Position numbers and translations under genes: made by a program. Shown in pieces: positions 1-8,043 of a stretch of DNA of 11,947 bases (position 1 is its first letter; each line of letters begins with the position of its first letter). Under the pieces are notes generated by a model. The model was given only the letters and a program-made list of their open reading frames with translations, searched no databases and was not told the origin of the DNA. This DNA is from Methanobacteriaceae archaeon (GTDB lineage: Archaea; Methanobacteriota; Methanobacteria; Methanobacteriales; Methanobacteriaceae): NCBI GenBank assembly GCA_017883605.1, contig JADGNH010000053.1, forward strand, positions 1-11,947, read 5' to 3'.

Positions 1-227
1 TGATGATAAATATTTGGATATTTTTAGTGATATATTAGGATTTTTGATGTGTATAATCTTGTGTAAATCTTTTTTGGCTACTCCAATCGGATTTAATTCA
101 AAATATTAATTAAAACTATTTATTTAAAATATTTATCATGTAATAACATTATTCAAATGATAAAAGAGGTAATCATAGAATAATTTGAGATGAAAAGACT
201 TTTTAATACTTCAATGCTTCCATATAC

Positions 228-267
228 TTTATGAACATCCCAGTGGATCTTTATGAACATCTCAGTG
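228..267. repeat. Two-copy 18-base direct repeat, period 22
   Basis: TTTATGAACATCCCAGTG at 228-245 recurs at 250-267 with one mismatch (C to T). It lies just upstream of the TATA-like element of the ABC exporter gene, where an archaeal activator or repressor could bind, but no known operator is recognised. Confidence 0.7.
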
Positions 268-289
268 AGTTTCATAATATGGAGGGTAT

Positions 290-303
290 GAAACTATATA
301 AAT
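290..303 (+). promoter_or_regulatory. Probable archaeal promoter (BRE/TATA) of the ABC exporter gene
   Basis: GAAACTATATAAAT combines a purine-rich BRE-like GAAA with a TATA box. Archaeal transcription normally starts about 25 bases downstream of the box, here near 323, giving a leader of about 30 bases that would include the GGAG site at 345-348. A near copy, GAAAACTATATATG, follows at 314-327, so the element is duplicated and either copy could act. This rests on sequence pattern only. Confidence 0.45.
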
Positions 304-355
304 TGAAAAACCAGAAAACTATATATGTTCCTATAAATTAATTTGGAGTCCTTTA

Positions 356-2167
356 ATGGTAAATAGATTTATCTTTCCATTTAAAAAAAGCATCATTTGG
401 ACTTATATAAGAGCTCTTACTCGGCTGATGCCCAAAAAAATTGTTTTTGCTATTTCTTTGATGGTTTTTATCACCTTCACAGAGGGGATTGGGTTGCTCT
501 TACTGGTGCCCCTGTTACAGCTGGTCGGTCTGGATGTACAGCAGGGTACCTTAGGTCAGATCTCTGATTTCATAGCTTCCATATTCACGGCTGTGAACAT
601 ACAACCAACGTTAATAATGGTAATTGCCATTTATATAGCCATTATAGCTTCAAACTCTTTTTTTTACCGGTTGCAAACTATTAAAAGCTTCCAGATACAA
701 TATGAATTCTCTGCATACTGGAGAAAACGTCTGTACCAGGCCGTCACCAATTCAAACTGGCTTTTCTTCTCTCAAGTCCAATCTTCTGATTTTGCTCATG
801 CCCTAACCTATGAGATTGAAAGGGTCGGTACTGGAACTTATTCTTTCCTTTCTTTGATAGCTACCAGCATGGTTCTGGTGGTGTACCTCTTATTTGCCTT
901 TGAAATATCGGGAATTATCACCCTGCTAATTTTCATTGTAGGTGCGGTACTCCTACTTTTACTCAGAAACAAAACAGAACTAGCACGTGAAAGTGGTGAA
1001 AAACTGTCAGAAACCAGTAAAAACCTATATTCATCCACTATTCAACAATTAGATGGTATGAAAACCATCAAGAGTTATAACTTGCAGAACCGTACTGTTG
1101 AACTTTTTTCTAAATTGACAGATAGTGTAGCCGACAAATACCGGGACACTATCCAGAACTATGCAGATGTAAAATTTTGGTTTGATGTGGGGGCGGTATT
1201 GATCCTCAGCGTTGCAGTGGTTGTTTCCATAAATTTTATAGCCATAAACACGGCGGGACTGCTCGTATTGCTCTACCTGTTCGTTAGAATGATCCCCAAT
1301 TTTTCCAGTATTCAGAGCAATTATCAACACTTTATAAATATGCTGCCGGCGTTTTCAACGGTCCTGGATCTGGAAAGACGCTCTGAAATGGCTGCCGAAC
1401 CAAAAACCGCCGAAATAAAGGAGATTGATCTAAAAAAAGAAATTCACTTCCAAAAAGTTTCCTTTTCCCATGAAAGGGATAAAGATCACCGTTTTACTCT
1501 TAGAGATATTGATATTACAATAGAGGCAGGTGAAACCACGGCCATTGTTGGTCCCTCAGGAGCAGGAAAGAGCACCATCGCCGATATGTTAATGGGTCTA
1601 ATAAATCCTGAAAAAGGCGCTGTTTTAGTGGATAATAAGCCCCTATCCCCTCAGTATATTTCAAACTGGCGAAATCAAATAGGATATGTTGCACAGGATA
1701 CCTTCCTCTTTAATGATACCATAAGATCTAATCTCCAACTGGCAAGTTCTGATTCAGATGACCAGGAGATCATGGAAGCATTAAAATCAGCTTCTGCATA
1801 TGAATTTGTTTCAAAACTACCAGAAGGCCTGGATACCGTGGTAGGTGATCGGGGAGTGCTTTTATCCGGCGGAGAAAGGCAGCGTTTAGCTTTAGCCCGA
1901 GCTTTACTCCGTAAACCATCGCTACTTATACTGGACGAGGCTACCAGTAACCTGGATTCTGAGAATGAATCGCGTATACAGGCTTCAATAGAAAAACTCC
2001 ACGGAGAGATGACTATTCTGGTTATTGCACACCGGCTTTCCACCATTCGTAATGCAGACTTTATATATCTTATAGAAAAGGGATGCATAGTTGAATCTGG
2101 AACATGGGATGATCTTATCAAAAAGGAGAAGGGACATCTCAGAGCATTATACGATGTACAAACTTAA
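356..2167 (+). CDS. ABC transporter ATP-binding/permease protein (MsbA/PglK-type exporter half-transporter)
   Basis: A 603-residue fused membrane-plus-ATPase half-transporter, the usual length for type IV exporters, which act as dimers. Residues 1 to about 340 are the transmembrane domain, with hydrophobic stretches near 28-58, 84-104, 163-183, 185-203, 277-298 and 300-312. The nucleotide-binding domain has all key motifs: Walker A GPSGAGKST (399-407), Q-loop Gln446, signature LSGGE (503-507), Walker B LLILDEAT (523-530), D-loop SNLD and switch His559, so it should be active. No C39 peptidase domain precedes it. In a neighbourhood of glycosyltransferases the best reading is export or flipping of a lipid-linked glycan, as in PglK and MsbA; peptide or drug export cannot be excluded. 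ATG 356 has GGAG seven bases upstream and a TATA box further up. It appears monocistronic, since the next gene is convergent. Confidence 0.93.
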   Translation: MVNRFIFPFKKSIIWTYIRALTRLMPKKIVFAISLMVFITFTEGIGLLLLVPLLQLVGLDVQQGTLGQISDFIASIFTAVNIQPTLIMVIAIYIAIIASNSFFYRLQTIKSFQIQYEFSAYWRKRLYQAVTNSNWLFFSQVQSSDFAHALTYEIERVGTGTYSFLSLIATSMVLVVYLLFAFEISGIITLLIFIVGAVLLLLLRNKTELARESGEKLSETSKNLYSSTIQQLDGMKTIKSYNLQNRTVELFSKLTDSVADKYRDTIQNYADVKFWFDVGAVLILSVAVVVSINFIAINTAGLLVLLYLFVRMIPNFSSIQSNYQHFINMLPAFSTVLDLERRSEMAAEPKTAEIKEIDLKKEIHFQKVSFSHERDKDHRFTLRDIDITIEAGETTAIVGPSGAGKSTIADMLMGLINPEKGAVLVDNKPLSPQYISNWRNQIGYVAQDTFLFNDTIRSNLQLASSDSDDQEIMEALKSASAYEFVSKLPEGLDTVVGDRGVLLSGGERQRLALARALLRKPSLLILDEATSNLDSENESRIQASIEKLHGEMTILVIAHRLSTIRNADFIYLIEKGCIVESGTWDDLIKKEKGHLRALYDVQT

Positions 2168-2230
2168 TTAGATTGGGTTTATTTTAATAGTCAGCTGTTT
2201 TAAATAATCACATTACTAAAAGTAAATATT

Positions 2231-2275
2231 TGCTGAAGTAATCAATCATTTGCTGAAGTAATCAATCATTTGCTG
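2231..2275. repeat. 20-base tandem repeat, two and a quarter copies
   Basis: TGCTGAAGTAATCAATCATT occurs at 2231-2250 and again, identically, at 2251-2270, followed by a partial copy (TGCTG) at 2271-2275. It sits between the convergent ends of the ABC exporter and lipoprotein genes. I see no strong hairpin or T-run terminator in this spacer. Confidence 0.88.
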
Positions 2276-2344
2276 ATTAATCCATTATGTACCTATAATA
2301 ATCAAATTTGGCTTCGCTTAAATTAACCAATCAAACCCACTGAA

Positions 2345-2767
2345 CTAAGCATATGCGTCTGCACTAATCACTTTTATTTCATACCTTACAATATCACTGT
2401 TTGGGTCCTTAAACACTACATTAAAAGAAGAGAGGCCTTTAGATGGTATATTTTTGGGGTCAATGTAAACATCTTTCGTTTGGTTGATGGTTTCATTATT
2501 TGCATCGTAAACCGTGGCCTGAAGTTTAACATTAAAGGCTTCATATGGGTTGTTATTCTGTACATAACCCTGTAAGATGTAGTAGGTTGTCCCATTATTA
2601 TCATAATTTTCACGATGTTCAGCCGTAGCGTTGCCTAAAACCGTTATAGAATTTAAAGAAATATTTCTTTCTCCAAAAGTGCCGTTAGTGGCTTGTTTGG
2701 TAGTGCAACCGGAAATTGACACCGTGACTATCAATAATACTAAAAGAATTAAAGATTTCTTCATCAT
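2345..2767 (-). CDS. Secreted lipoprotein with FxLYD-like domain
   Basis: A 140-residue predicted lipoprotein. It starts with MMKK, has a hydrophobic core (about 5-17) and a lipobox ISGC with Cys21 as the lipidation site, so the mature part should be anchored on the outer face of the membrane. Residues about 62-135 form a beta-rich segment with the pattern of FxLYD-type domains: polar turns, then FNVKLQATVYDANNE, then a GLSSFNVVF strand. The function of such domains is not established. Six N-X-S/T sequons (Asn28, 35, 46, 58, 91, 95) lie in the mature part, so archaeal N-glycosylation is plausible. The start is supported by GGTGAT (2781-2776), a perfect anti-16S match eight bases upstream. The gene is convergent to the ABC exporter and stands alone. Family assignment is moderate; lipoprotein status is strong. Confidence 0.85.
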   Translation of the reverse strand: MMKKSLILLVLLIVTVSISGCTTKQATNGTFGERNISLNSITVLGNATAEHRENYDNNGTTYYILQGYVQNNNPYEAFNVKLQATVYDANNETINQTKDVYIDPKNIPSKGLSSFNVVFKDPNSDIVRYEIKVISADAYA

Positions 2768-2810
2768 TGGATTGTATCACCAGTTTTTTTCTAAATTAAT
2801 TTTCTTATCT

Positions 2811-2820
2811 AATATAATTT
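2811..2820 (-). promoter_or_regulatory. Probable promoter (TATA) of the lipoprotein gene
   Basis: On the minus strand this reads AAATTATATT, preceded by a purine-rich GAAAA BRE-like stretch. A start about 25 bases downstream, near 2790, would give a leader of roughly 22 bases carrying the GGTGAT ribosome site. The call is by pattern only, in a very A+T-rich background. Confidence 0.35.
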
Positions 2821-2849
2821 TTCTATTTCTTGTATGACTATAAGAGCTA

Positions 2850-3011
2850 TTAGATTAAATAATTTTACATATCACAATAATTTGATAATTATATTTTTAG
2901 ATATCACAATTAGATTAATCATCCCACAATTAGATTAATAATTTTTACATATCCATAAGCTAAAAAAATTTGTTCCAAATTAGGATGGAAAACCAGATTA
3001 GGGATGGAAAA
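2850..3011. repeat. Cluster of short direct repeats in the lipoprotein/nucleotidyltransferase spacer
   Basis: The 396-base gap 2768-3163 holds no gene I can support. It contains several local duplications: CACAATTAGATTAAT at 2905-2919 and exactly again at 2925-2939 (period 20); a TAATTTTACATATC-like stretch near 2860-2873 and again near 2939-2953; and ATTAGGATGGAAAA at 2979-2992 with a one-base-longer copy at 2997-3011. The units are unrelated to one another. The spacer separates two divergent genes and must hold both promoters. Confidence 0.65.
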
Positions 3012-3074
3012 TATCCAAATAGGATAAGATTATAATCATAATATTGTCCAAGCAATGTTTTATCAATATTTATC

Positions 3075-3106
3075 ACGTTATTAAATAAAAACGTTATTAA
3101 ATAAAA
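3075..3106. repeat. Perfect 16-base tandem repeat in the nucleotidyltransferase leader
   Basis: ACGTTATTAAATAAAA at 3075-3090 is followed at once by an identical copy at 3091-3106. Each copy contains a TTATTAAATA stretch that could serve as a weak TATA box. The distance to the start at 3164 suits a leader of about 40 bases, so the promoter may have been duplicated. Confidence 0.85.
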
Positions 3107-3139
3107 AGAATTTTCTTATTCAGATATCAGAACCATCAA

Positions 3140-3163
3140 ATGAAGCATAACGGGAAGGTTTAA
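3140..3163 (+). other. Seven-codon in-frame leader ORF abutting the nucleotidyltransferase start
   Basis: ATG at 3140 opens a seven-codon reading frame that ends in TAA at 3161-3163, directly before the ATG of the main gene and in the same frame. It spans the GGGAAGG site used by the main gene. It may be coincidence, a translational leader, or a sign that the main gene once began further upstream and gained a stop. Confidence 0.3.
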
Positions 3164-4342
3164 ATGAATTATAATGGAGATCAGGATTTAAAGTTATCTG
3201 AAGAAGATAAATTAATCCTCTTATGTGCCCGGACCAGGATGGATGATGAAGTTGAATCTGAAATCAGATCAATCCTTCAGGAAGAAATTGATTGGGATTA
3301 TGTAATGGAGAAGGCTTCGGAACATAAAATTACACCACTTTTATATTTCAATCTTAATGCTACTGTTCCTGGAAAAGTTCCCACTGAAATATTAAAGCAA
3401 TTGAGACATTATTTTAAAAGAAATGCCTATAAAAACCTGTTATTAAGTGCTGAGATGTTGAAAACTTTAGATATACTAAAAAAACATGACATAACAGGAA
3501 TTACCTATAAAGGTCCTCTTTTAACCTATTTAGTCTATGGTAATCTGGCATTTAGACAATTTGATGATATTGACATCTTCGTTTTTCCAGGGGATGTTTT
3601 AAAAACCAAAGAAGTACTGATTTCAGAAGGTTACCATCCTCAATTTAGTTTTAATCCATCTATGGAAAAATTTTATCTTAAATCAGAACGTGAATTTCTT
3701 TTTTCTACTAAAGATAATAATATTAATCTGGAAATTCACTGGAAATCGTCGGCATTATCTTATTCATTTCCAGACGATGGAAAAATTCTGGGGGGTCCTC
3801 AAAATCTGGAAGAAGTATCTTTCCATGGGTTTAAAATTTTGAATATTAAACCGGAAGATCTGCTTTTGATACTTTGCATGCACTGTGCGATACATTTTTG
3901 GGATCACCTGGGACGGATTTGTGATATTTCAGAGTTCATAGGAAAATATAAATCCATGGACTGGGATAAGGTAATTGATAAAGCTAAAAAATTGGAAATA
4001 GAGCGTATTTTATCCATAAATCTTTTTTTAGCCCACGATTTATTGGGATCAGAGCTTCCAGATTATTTTCTCCAAATGAAATCTGATAAAGACTTAAAAA
4101 ATTTAGTTTTATTTATTAAAAAGGACATTTTTGGAGGGGTTGATAGTAGTTTTAGAAATATTAAAAGGTTTATATTTCGGTATAAGACTAGAGAGGGCAA
4201 GATGTCCGGAATTAAAGATATTATTCTTATTTTAACTGCCCCCACTCGCGAGGAATTTAAAGTTTTTAAATTACCCGCCTCTTTACATCTATTTTATTAT
4301 TTGATCCGACCATTTAACTTAATAAAAAAAATATTTTATTAG
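3164..4342 (+). CDS. Nucleotidyltransferase family protein (PF14907/NTP_transf_5-like)
   Basis: A 392-residue soluble protein with the landmarks of the NTP_transf_5 group of the nucleotidyltransferase fold. These are Lys-Gly in TYKGPLLTYLVYG (114-126), Arg131, the acidic pair in FDDIDIFV (Asp135 and Asp137), a third acidic residue in LEIHW (Glu190), and a His/Trp-rich helix MHCAIHFWDH (239-248) followed by RICDI. Asp135, Asp137 and Glu190 would be the metal ligands, so the catalytic core looks intact. The substrate is unknown. Family members occur in polysaccharide loci and in some peptide-modification loci, and transfer of a nucleotidyl group to a sugar, lipid or protein is possible. ATG 3164 follows a GGGAAGG ribosome site (3152-3158). The codons are rich in AAA and TTT and the gene looks more A+T-rich than the ABC exporter gene. It has its own leader and is not tightly coupled to a neighbour. Confidence 0.82.
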   Translation: MNYNGDQDLKLSEEDKLILLCARTRMDDEVESEIRSILQEEIDWDYVMEKASEHKITPLLYFNLNATVPGKVPTEILKQLRHYFKRNAYKNLLLSAEMLKTLDILKKHDITGITYKGPLLTYLVYGNLAFRQFDDIDIFVFPGDVLKTKEVLISEGYHPQFSFNPSMEKFYLKSEREFLFSTKDNNINLEIHWKSSALSYSFPDDGKILGGPQNLEEVSFHGFKILNIKPEDLLLILCMHCAIHFWDHLGRICDISEFIGKYKSMDWDKVIDKAKKLEIERILSINLFLAHDLLGSELPDYFLQMKSDKDLKNLVLFIKKDIFGGVDSSFRNIKRFIFRYKTREGKMSGIKDIILILTAPTREEFKVFKLPASLHLFYYLIRPFNLIKKIFY

Positions 4343-4345
4343 TTT

Positions 4346-4377
4346 GCGTTAACATTTATTAAAGGCGTTAACATTTA
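4346..4377. repeat. 13-base direct repeat, period 19
   Basis: GCGTTAACATTTA at 4346-4358 recurs exactly at 4365-4377, immediately after the nucleotidyltransferase stop codon. Each copy contains the palindrome GTTAAC. Confidence 0.8.
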
Positions 4378-4455
4378 AGTGAACGTCCTCTCCCATTATC
4401 CTTAAGTGAGCCTTCATCTCCAGTACCCTTAAGTGAACCTTCATCTCCAGTACCC
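4375..4455. repeat. 27-base tandem repeat, three copies
   Basis: Units begin TTAAGTGA at 4375, 4402 and 4429. The second and third units are identical except for one base (G to A in the tenth position), while the first has diverged in its second half. A fourth fragment, TTAAGT, lies at 4465-4470. The array ends a few bases upstream of the TATA box of the zinc-ribbon gene, a suitable place for regulator binding. With flanking bases, copies two and three contain the palindrome CTTAAG. Confidence 0.85.
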
Positions 4456-4480
4456 TCCTCTCCATTAAGTAGTACAAAGA

Positions 4481-4488
4481 TTTAAATA
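4481..4488 (+). promoter_or_regulatory. Probable TATA box of the zinc-ribbon gene
   Basis: TTTAAATA, preceded by a purine-rich ACAAAGA stretch. Transcription would start near 4510, downstream of the GTG at 4491 and about 38 bases before ATG 4548. If this box is used, only the ATG start is on the transcript. Confidence 0.4.
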
Positions 4489-4502
4489 TTGTGAGCTGTA
4501 TA

Positions 4503-4538
4503 TTGTCAGATATGGATGGGTTGTCAGATATGGATGGG
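4503..4538. repeat. Perfect 18-base tandem repeat before the zinc-ribbon gene start
   Basis: TTGTCAGATATGGATGGG at 4503-4520 is repeated without change at 4521-4538. It lies between the TATA box and the favoured ATG. Read from GTG 4491 it would encode LSDMDG twice. The length is a multiple of three, so it does not rule out coding. The second copy ends in GGG, which forms part of the ribosome site. Confidence 0.9.
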
Positions 4539-4544
4539 AGTGAT
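4537..4544 (+). promoter_or_regulatory. Ribosome binding site that selects ATG 4548
   Basis: GGAGTGAT closely matches the anti-16S consensus GGAGGTGAT. GGAG ends seven bases before ATG 4548, while I see no comparable site before the upstream GTG at 4491. This is the main reason for choosing the shorter protein. Confidence 0.6.
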
Positions 4545-4547
4545 TCG

Positions 4548-4919
4548 ATGTCGGAATTTCTTATTCCTGATGAGGAGAGGGCTATGGAGATTTTCAGGCA
4601 GATAAGGTGGTCTGAAGGTGTTTATTGTCCTGGTTGCAGATCATTTAATGTGTATAACCGGGGTTTTCAGGGTAAAACCCGGCGCTACTCCTGTAAAAAG
4701 TGTGAATTAAATTTCAGCGATCTTACTGGAAGTATATTTGAGAATAAGAAGCTTCCTATGGGTGAAATGTTATATATTCTGATTAATCTGGATAAAAAGA
4801 GCATTAACAGGCTTTCAGATGAATTAGGACATAAATGGGAGAGTGTTTATCGATTATCAAAGGAATTTAAGGAAAATTTATCTGAGAAATCTAAAGATCT
4901 TATTTTACCCGAGGAATAG
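4548..4919 (+). CDS. IS1595-type transposase zinc-ribbon protein lacking the catalytic domain
   Basis: A 123-residue protein. The first half is a four-cysteine zinc ribbon: CPGC (Cys27 and Cys30), then YSCKKC (Cys49 and Cys52), then NFSDLTGSIFENKKLP. That order is typical of the N-terminal ribbon of IS1595/ISXO2 transposases. The rest (about 68-115) is helical and resembles the helix-turn-helix part that follows in those enzymes. The frame then stops, so the DDE-type nuclease domain is absent, and 4920-5156 shows no continuation of it. Either this is a remnant, or a domesticated DNA-binding protein; the intact frame, ribosome site and promoter favour expression. An alternative GTG start at 4491 would add 19 residues including two LSDMDG repeats. Role in the glycan locus is unknown; local regulation is speculative. Confidence 0.72.
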   Translation: MSEFLIPDEERAMEIFRQIRWSEGVYCPGCRSFNVYNRGFQGKTRRYSCKKCELNFSDLTGSIFENKKLPMGEMLYILINLDKKSINRLSDELGHKWESVYRLSKEFKENLSEKSKDLILPEE

Positions 4920-5031
4920 GGGAAATTTAATCCATCTTTAAAACAACAACATTTAAAGGTGCTAAACCACCACTGAAAACAAAAACATCTCACGGAGATA
5001 AACAAAAAGCAACGTTTAATGGATAATCCTT

Positions 5032-5088
5032 AGCAATAAGTGATATTCCTCCAACAATAAGGGATAATCCTCCTAAACGTAAGGGTAA
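5032..5088. repeat. 21-base imperfect tandem repeat, about two and a half copies
   Basis: AGCAATAAGTGATATTCCTCC (5032-5052, 21 bases) is followed by a similar unit AACAATAAGGGATAATCCTCC (5053-5073) and a decayed third one beginning TAAACGTAAGGGTAAT (5074-5089). An earlier GGATAATCCTT at 5021-5031 may be a further fragment. The 237-base gap 4920-5156 holds no gene I can support. Confidence 0.65.
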
Positions 5089-5089
5089 T

Positions 5090-5098
5090 TTTTTATAA
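5090..5098 (+). promoter_or_regulatory. Probable TATA box of the GT4/radical SAM pair
   Basis: TTTTTATAA lies about 60 bases before ATG 5157. A start near 5120 would give a leader of about 37 bases containing GGAGAT (5148-5153). The region is A+T-rich, so this is tentative. Confidence 0.35.
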
Positions 5099-5156
5099 CA
5101 CCGAAAAAATACATTAGTATACCAGGATCAAATCCCATAATAACAAAGGAGATAAA

Positions 5157-6389
5157 ATGAATATCTTGATGTTGGCCTCTGATTTTTACCCAGTTTGGGG
5201 AGGTACCGGAGCGTATATAAATAATATTGCCGGAAACTTTCCAAAAGAACATTCTTTACACATAGTAACTCCAAAAAGGGTTAGCTTCGGGAAAGAGGAT
5301 CTTAAAAATAATTTATTCCGGAATGAACTTCCTGAAAATGTTCATATACATTATCTGGGCGAGGCACGGGATACCTTTAACTACAATCTAAGTTTTCAGC
5401 TTAACTGTCGCAAACATGTTGGTCCTTTGGTACAGGAGCATAAAATTGATGTTATTCACTCCCAGAGCTCTCTACCCGATCTTTTTATCTCCGCCAAAAA
5501 AATAGAAGTTCCCATAATAACTACCATCCATTCCACCATTGAAGGTCAGATTAACGCCTTAAAATCCTTTGGATATAATCTATCCCAGTTAGATTTTTCA
5601 GAGAAAATGCTGGTAATACTGGGATTTTTAATAAAAATAATGGAAAACAGGTATTATAATAGTCATAGACATTACATAACCGTTTCAAACTGGTCAAAAA
5701 GGCAGGTAATCAAGGAAAAGGGGATTGAAGCAAACAGGATAAAGGTCATACATAACGGTATAGACACTTCCCGGTTTGAATTTCCAGAAAAATCTAGATT
5801 ACCTGAATCTACACTATCTGAATCTACATTCCCAGAATCTAAATTCCCGGAATTAAATGATGTAGATTCGCCCATAATCTTATTTCTCTCCAGAATGATA
5901 CAGAGCAAGGGAATAAATTATCTGGCAGAATCTATGCCTGAAATTCTTTCAAAATGTGATGCCCATTTTGTTTTTGCTGGGCCGGGACCTGAACCTGTGG
6001 TAAAGGTTGCCCCTGAAAATTATACATTTTTAGGTTACGTACCCTATGAAAATACTCCCGCTCTCCACCACATCTCAGATATCTTTATTTTACCTTCACT
6101 CTATGAAAATTTCCCCATAAATCTCCTGGAAGCCATGATATCCGAGTCAGGGGTGATCTCAACTGATGTGGGCGGAATACCGGAAATGATAACCAATGGA
6201 GAAAATGGGATACTGATACCTTTTAAAGATTCAACTTCTATAGCAGATTCTGTTATAAAATTGATTGAAAATAATGAATTAAAAAAAGAACTAGCTAAAA
6301 ATGCTAAAGAAACTGTAGAAAAAGAATTTAATATGAAAAGTAAAATAAAAGATACGGTCAGTTACTATGAAGAGGTTTTGAAAAAATGA
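5157..6389 (+). CDS. Glycosyltransferase family 4 (GT-B fold)
   Basis: A 410-residue soluble or membrane-associated glycosyltransferase. The N-terminal Rossmann half carries the glycine-rich loop WGGTGAYI (14-21). VIHNGID (197-203) marks the domain hinge. The C-terminal donor-binding half has SRMIQSKGINYL (245-256), FAGPGPEP and the retaining GT4 signature EX7E (Glu317 and Glu325 in ENFPINLLE), followed by STDVGGIPEMI. It should transfer a sugar from a nucleotide sugar, but donor and acceptor cannot be told from sequence. Residues about 207-234 form a repetitive Pro-Glu-Ser insert just after the hinge, encoded by a 15-base tandem repeat. The start has GGAGAT (5148-5153) a few bases upstream. Its stop codon overlaps the radical SAM start by ATGA, so the two proteins are probably made together. Confidence 0.92.
   Translation: MNILMLASDFYPVWGGTGAYINNIAGNFPKEHSLHIVTPKRVSFGKEDLKNNLFRNELPENVHIHYLGEARDTFNYNLSFQLNCRKHVGPLVQEHKIDVIHSQSSLPDLFISAKKIEVPIITTIHSTIEGQINALKSFGYNLSQLDFSEKMLVILGFLIKIMENRYYNSHRHYITVSNWSKRQVIKEKGIEANRIKVIHNGIDTSRFEFPEKSRLPESTLSESTFPESKFPELNDVDSPIILFLSRMIQSKGINYLAESMPEILSKCDAHFVFAGPGPEPVVKVAPENYTFLGYVPYENTPALHHISDIFILPSLYENFPINLLEAMISESGVISTDVGGIPEMITNGENGILIPFKDSTSIADSVIKLIENNELKKELAKNAKETVEKEFNMKSKIKDTVSYYEEVLKK
5781..5855 (+). repeat. Coding minisatellite, 15-base period, inside the GT4 gene
   Basis: Units at 5799-5813, 5814-5828, 5829-5843 and 5844-5855 encode LPEST, LSEST, FPESK and FPEL. An 18-base unit at 5781-5798 encoding FPEKSR precedes them. The reading frame is kept throughout. The insert lies in the linker between the two GT-B domains, where extra length is probably tolerated. Confidence 0.8.
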
Positions 6390-7810
6390 GGATAGCATTG
6401 ATCAATCCTTCCAGGTTTAAAAAAATGCCTGTGGGAAGGGAAGATAGGTGTGAAAACACTATTCCCAACATATTACCCCCTACGGGGCTGGTTTATTTAG
6501 CCACCCTGTTATTAGACCGGGGACATGATGTTAATTTAATTGATGCCAATGGATATGATTTAAGTTTAGAAGATGTTAAAAAGATTCTTATCAAAAATAA
6601 ACCCGATTTCGTGGTGTTCCGAGCTACACCAGAAACTTTTTTTGAAGACATTAAGGTGGCAGATGTAGCCAAAAGTTTGGATGGTAACCTTAAAACTGCC
6701 ATGATCTGCTGGACTTTAAGTTATATACCGGAAGAGGTTATCTCCAAGTCCGATAATTTAGATTACTACATCACTGACTTCTATTATGAGAGGCCCATCA
6801 TGGAACTAGCCGAGAACTTTGATCCGGAAAATATTCCGGGAGTATCTTATAAAGAGAACGGTGAAGTTATAAACAACCCGCCCAGTAAAGAGGCTTATGA
6901 GTTCGATCTTCTGCCAAAGCCTGCCTGGGATCTGATTCCTGATTTTAATCTATACTGGACCCAGGTGCCTTCCACCAGCCCCTGGACATTCATCATCTCC
7001 ATGAAAGGATGTGGAATGAACTGCAGCTTCTGTGCCATAACCGAAATAAAACCCAAGTTCAGACCAGAAAAAAAGGTGGTGGATGAGATTGAATATCTGG
7101 TTAATGAGAGAAATCTGAAATATCTATCCTTTTTTGATTCAACCTTCAACATCAACCGGAAAAGATTATTCCGAATGTGTGATGAAATTATAGACAGAGA
7201 TTTGAACCAACATTTTAAATGGTTTGCAAATGTCAGGGCAGATATTAAGGAAGATGAAGCATCTAAAATGGCTGAAGCCGGATGTAAAGGAGTTTCTGTA
7301 GGCATTGAATCTGGTTCGCAGAAGGTTCTGGACCTGGCAAATAAGAAGACCACCGTAGAACAAGCCGCAGAAACCATAAAAAACTTAAAAAAGGAAGGAA
7401 TAAAGCAGTACGCATCATTTATAGTGGGATTACCAGGGGAAACATTGGAAACCATGGATCAAACAAAAAGATTTATATTGAAAACAAAACCAACCGGTTT
7501 CCAAGTAAATAGTTTAGTGCCCTACTCCCGGAGTAAAGTATATGATTTAGCGGTGGAGCAGGGACTGATGGAAGAACTGCAATTCGATAACTTACTATTA
7601 TATAATTCACCCATCAGCCTATGTGAATTAAGCGTTGATGAAATAAATGATTTCAGAAGAAAGATCTACGCCGATGTCTATAAAAACCCCGGCTGGTGGA
7701 TGTCCAACATAAAAGAAGTAATAAAAAATCCTGAAGACATACATATGGGTCTTGATTACACCAAAAGAGTTTTTAAAAGATTAATAAGAGGAGTAAATTC
7801 AGAAAATTAA
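6386..7810 (+). CDS. B12-binding domain radical SAM protein
   Basis: A 474-residue protein of the BchE/P-methylase-like class. Residues 1 to about 165 resemble a cobalamin-binding Rossmann domain: IALINPSR, then PPTGLVYLATLLLDRGHDV (31-49) and a DFVVFRATPE strand (74-83). The classical DXHXXG motif is absent, as is common in this class. The radical SAM barrel follows, with the 4Fe-4S ligands Cys209, Cys213 and Cys216 in CGMNCSFC and the GIESGSQKVLDLANK segment (306-320). Residues about 400-474 form a variable tail. It should cleave S-adenosylmethionine reductively; relatives methylate unactivated carbons or rearrange rings. The ATGA overlap with the GT4 gene, and GAGGT at 6372-6376, indicate translational coupling and suggest the substrate is the same glycan or its lipid carrier. The reaction is inference; the family is clear. Confidence 0.92.
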   Translation: MRIALINPSRFKKMPVGREDRCENTIPNILPPTGLVYLATLLLDRGHDVNLIDANGYDLSLEDVKKILIKNKPDFVVFRATPETFFEDIKVADVAKSLDGNLKTAMICWTLSYIPEEVISKSDNLDYYITDFYYERPIMELAENFDPENIPGVSYKENGEVINNPPSKEAYEFDLLPKPAWDLIPDFNLYWTQVPSTSPWTFIISMKGCGMNCSFCAITEIKPKFRPEKKVVDEIEYLVNERNLKYLSFFDSTFNINRKRLFRMCDEIIDRDLNQHFKWFANVRADIKEDEASKMAEAGCKGVSVGIESGSQKVLDLANKKTTVEQAAETIKNLKKEGIKQYASFIVGLPGETLETMDQTKRFILKTKPTGFQVNSLVPYSRSKVYDLAVEQGLMEELQFDNLLLYNSPISLCELSVDEINDFRRKIYADVYKNPGWWMSNIKEVIKNPEDIHMGLDYTKRVFKRLIRGVNSEN

Positions 7811-7897
7811 GTAAATTCAGAAATTTAAGTAAAATTCATAGAAATAAGTAAATTCAGAAATTTAAGTAAAATTCATAGAAATAAGTAAATTCAGAAA
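7792..7897. repeat. Perfect 37-base tandem repeat running out of the radical SAM stop codon
   Basis: A 37-base unit at 7809-7845 is repeated exactly at 7846-7882, with a third, 15-base partial copy at 7883-7897. AGTAAATTCAGAAA, the start of the unit, also occurs at 7792-7805 within the last codons of the radical SAM gene. The expansion therefore seems to have begun from the 3' end of that gene. Confidence 0.9.
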
Positions 7898-8000
7898 AAT
7901 TAATGTAAAGCTGTTTTAGGAAATATTTCAATTGTAAACTATTTTAGGAGAATGATTAACAAGAGAAACTAATGGAAAATCATTATTGGAAAATCTATTC

Positions 8001-8041
8001 GATGAGAAACTTTTAGGTCTGTTGGATGAGAAACTTTTAGG
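8001..8041. repeat. 17-base direct repeat, period 24
   Basis: GATGAGAAACTTTTAGG at 8001-8017 recurs exactly at 8025-8041. It lies between the 37-base repeat and the ~30-base array in the 499-base spacer 7811-8309, which holds no gene I can support. Confidence 0.85.
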
Positions 8042-8043
8042 AC

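Larger units (their letters stand above)
1..355. other. A+T-rich non-coding leader upstream of the ABC exporter gene
   Basis: I see no open reading frame with a plausible ribosome site here, no tRNA-like fold and no clear end of an upstream gene, although the window may begin just after one. The first 200 bases are very A+T-rich with several T runs. The last 130 hold an 18-base direct repeat (228-267), a TATA-like promoter (about 290-303) and the Shine-Dalgarno site GGAG (345-348) of the following gene. Confidence 0.6.
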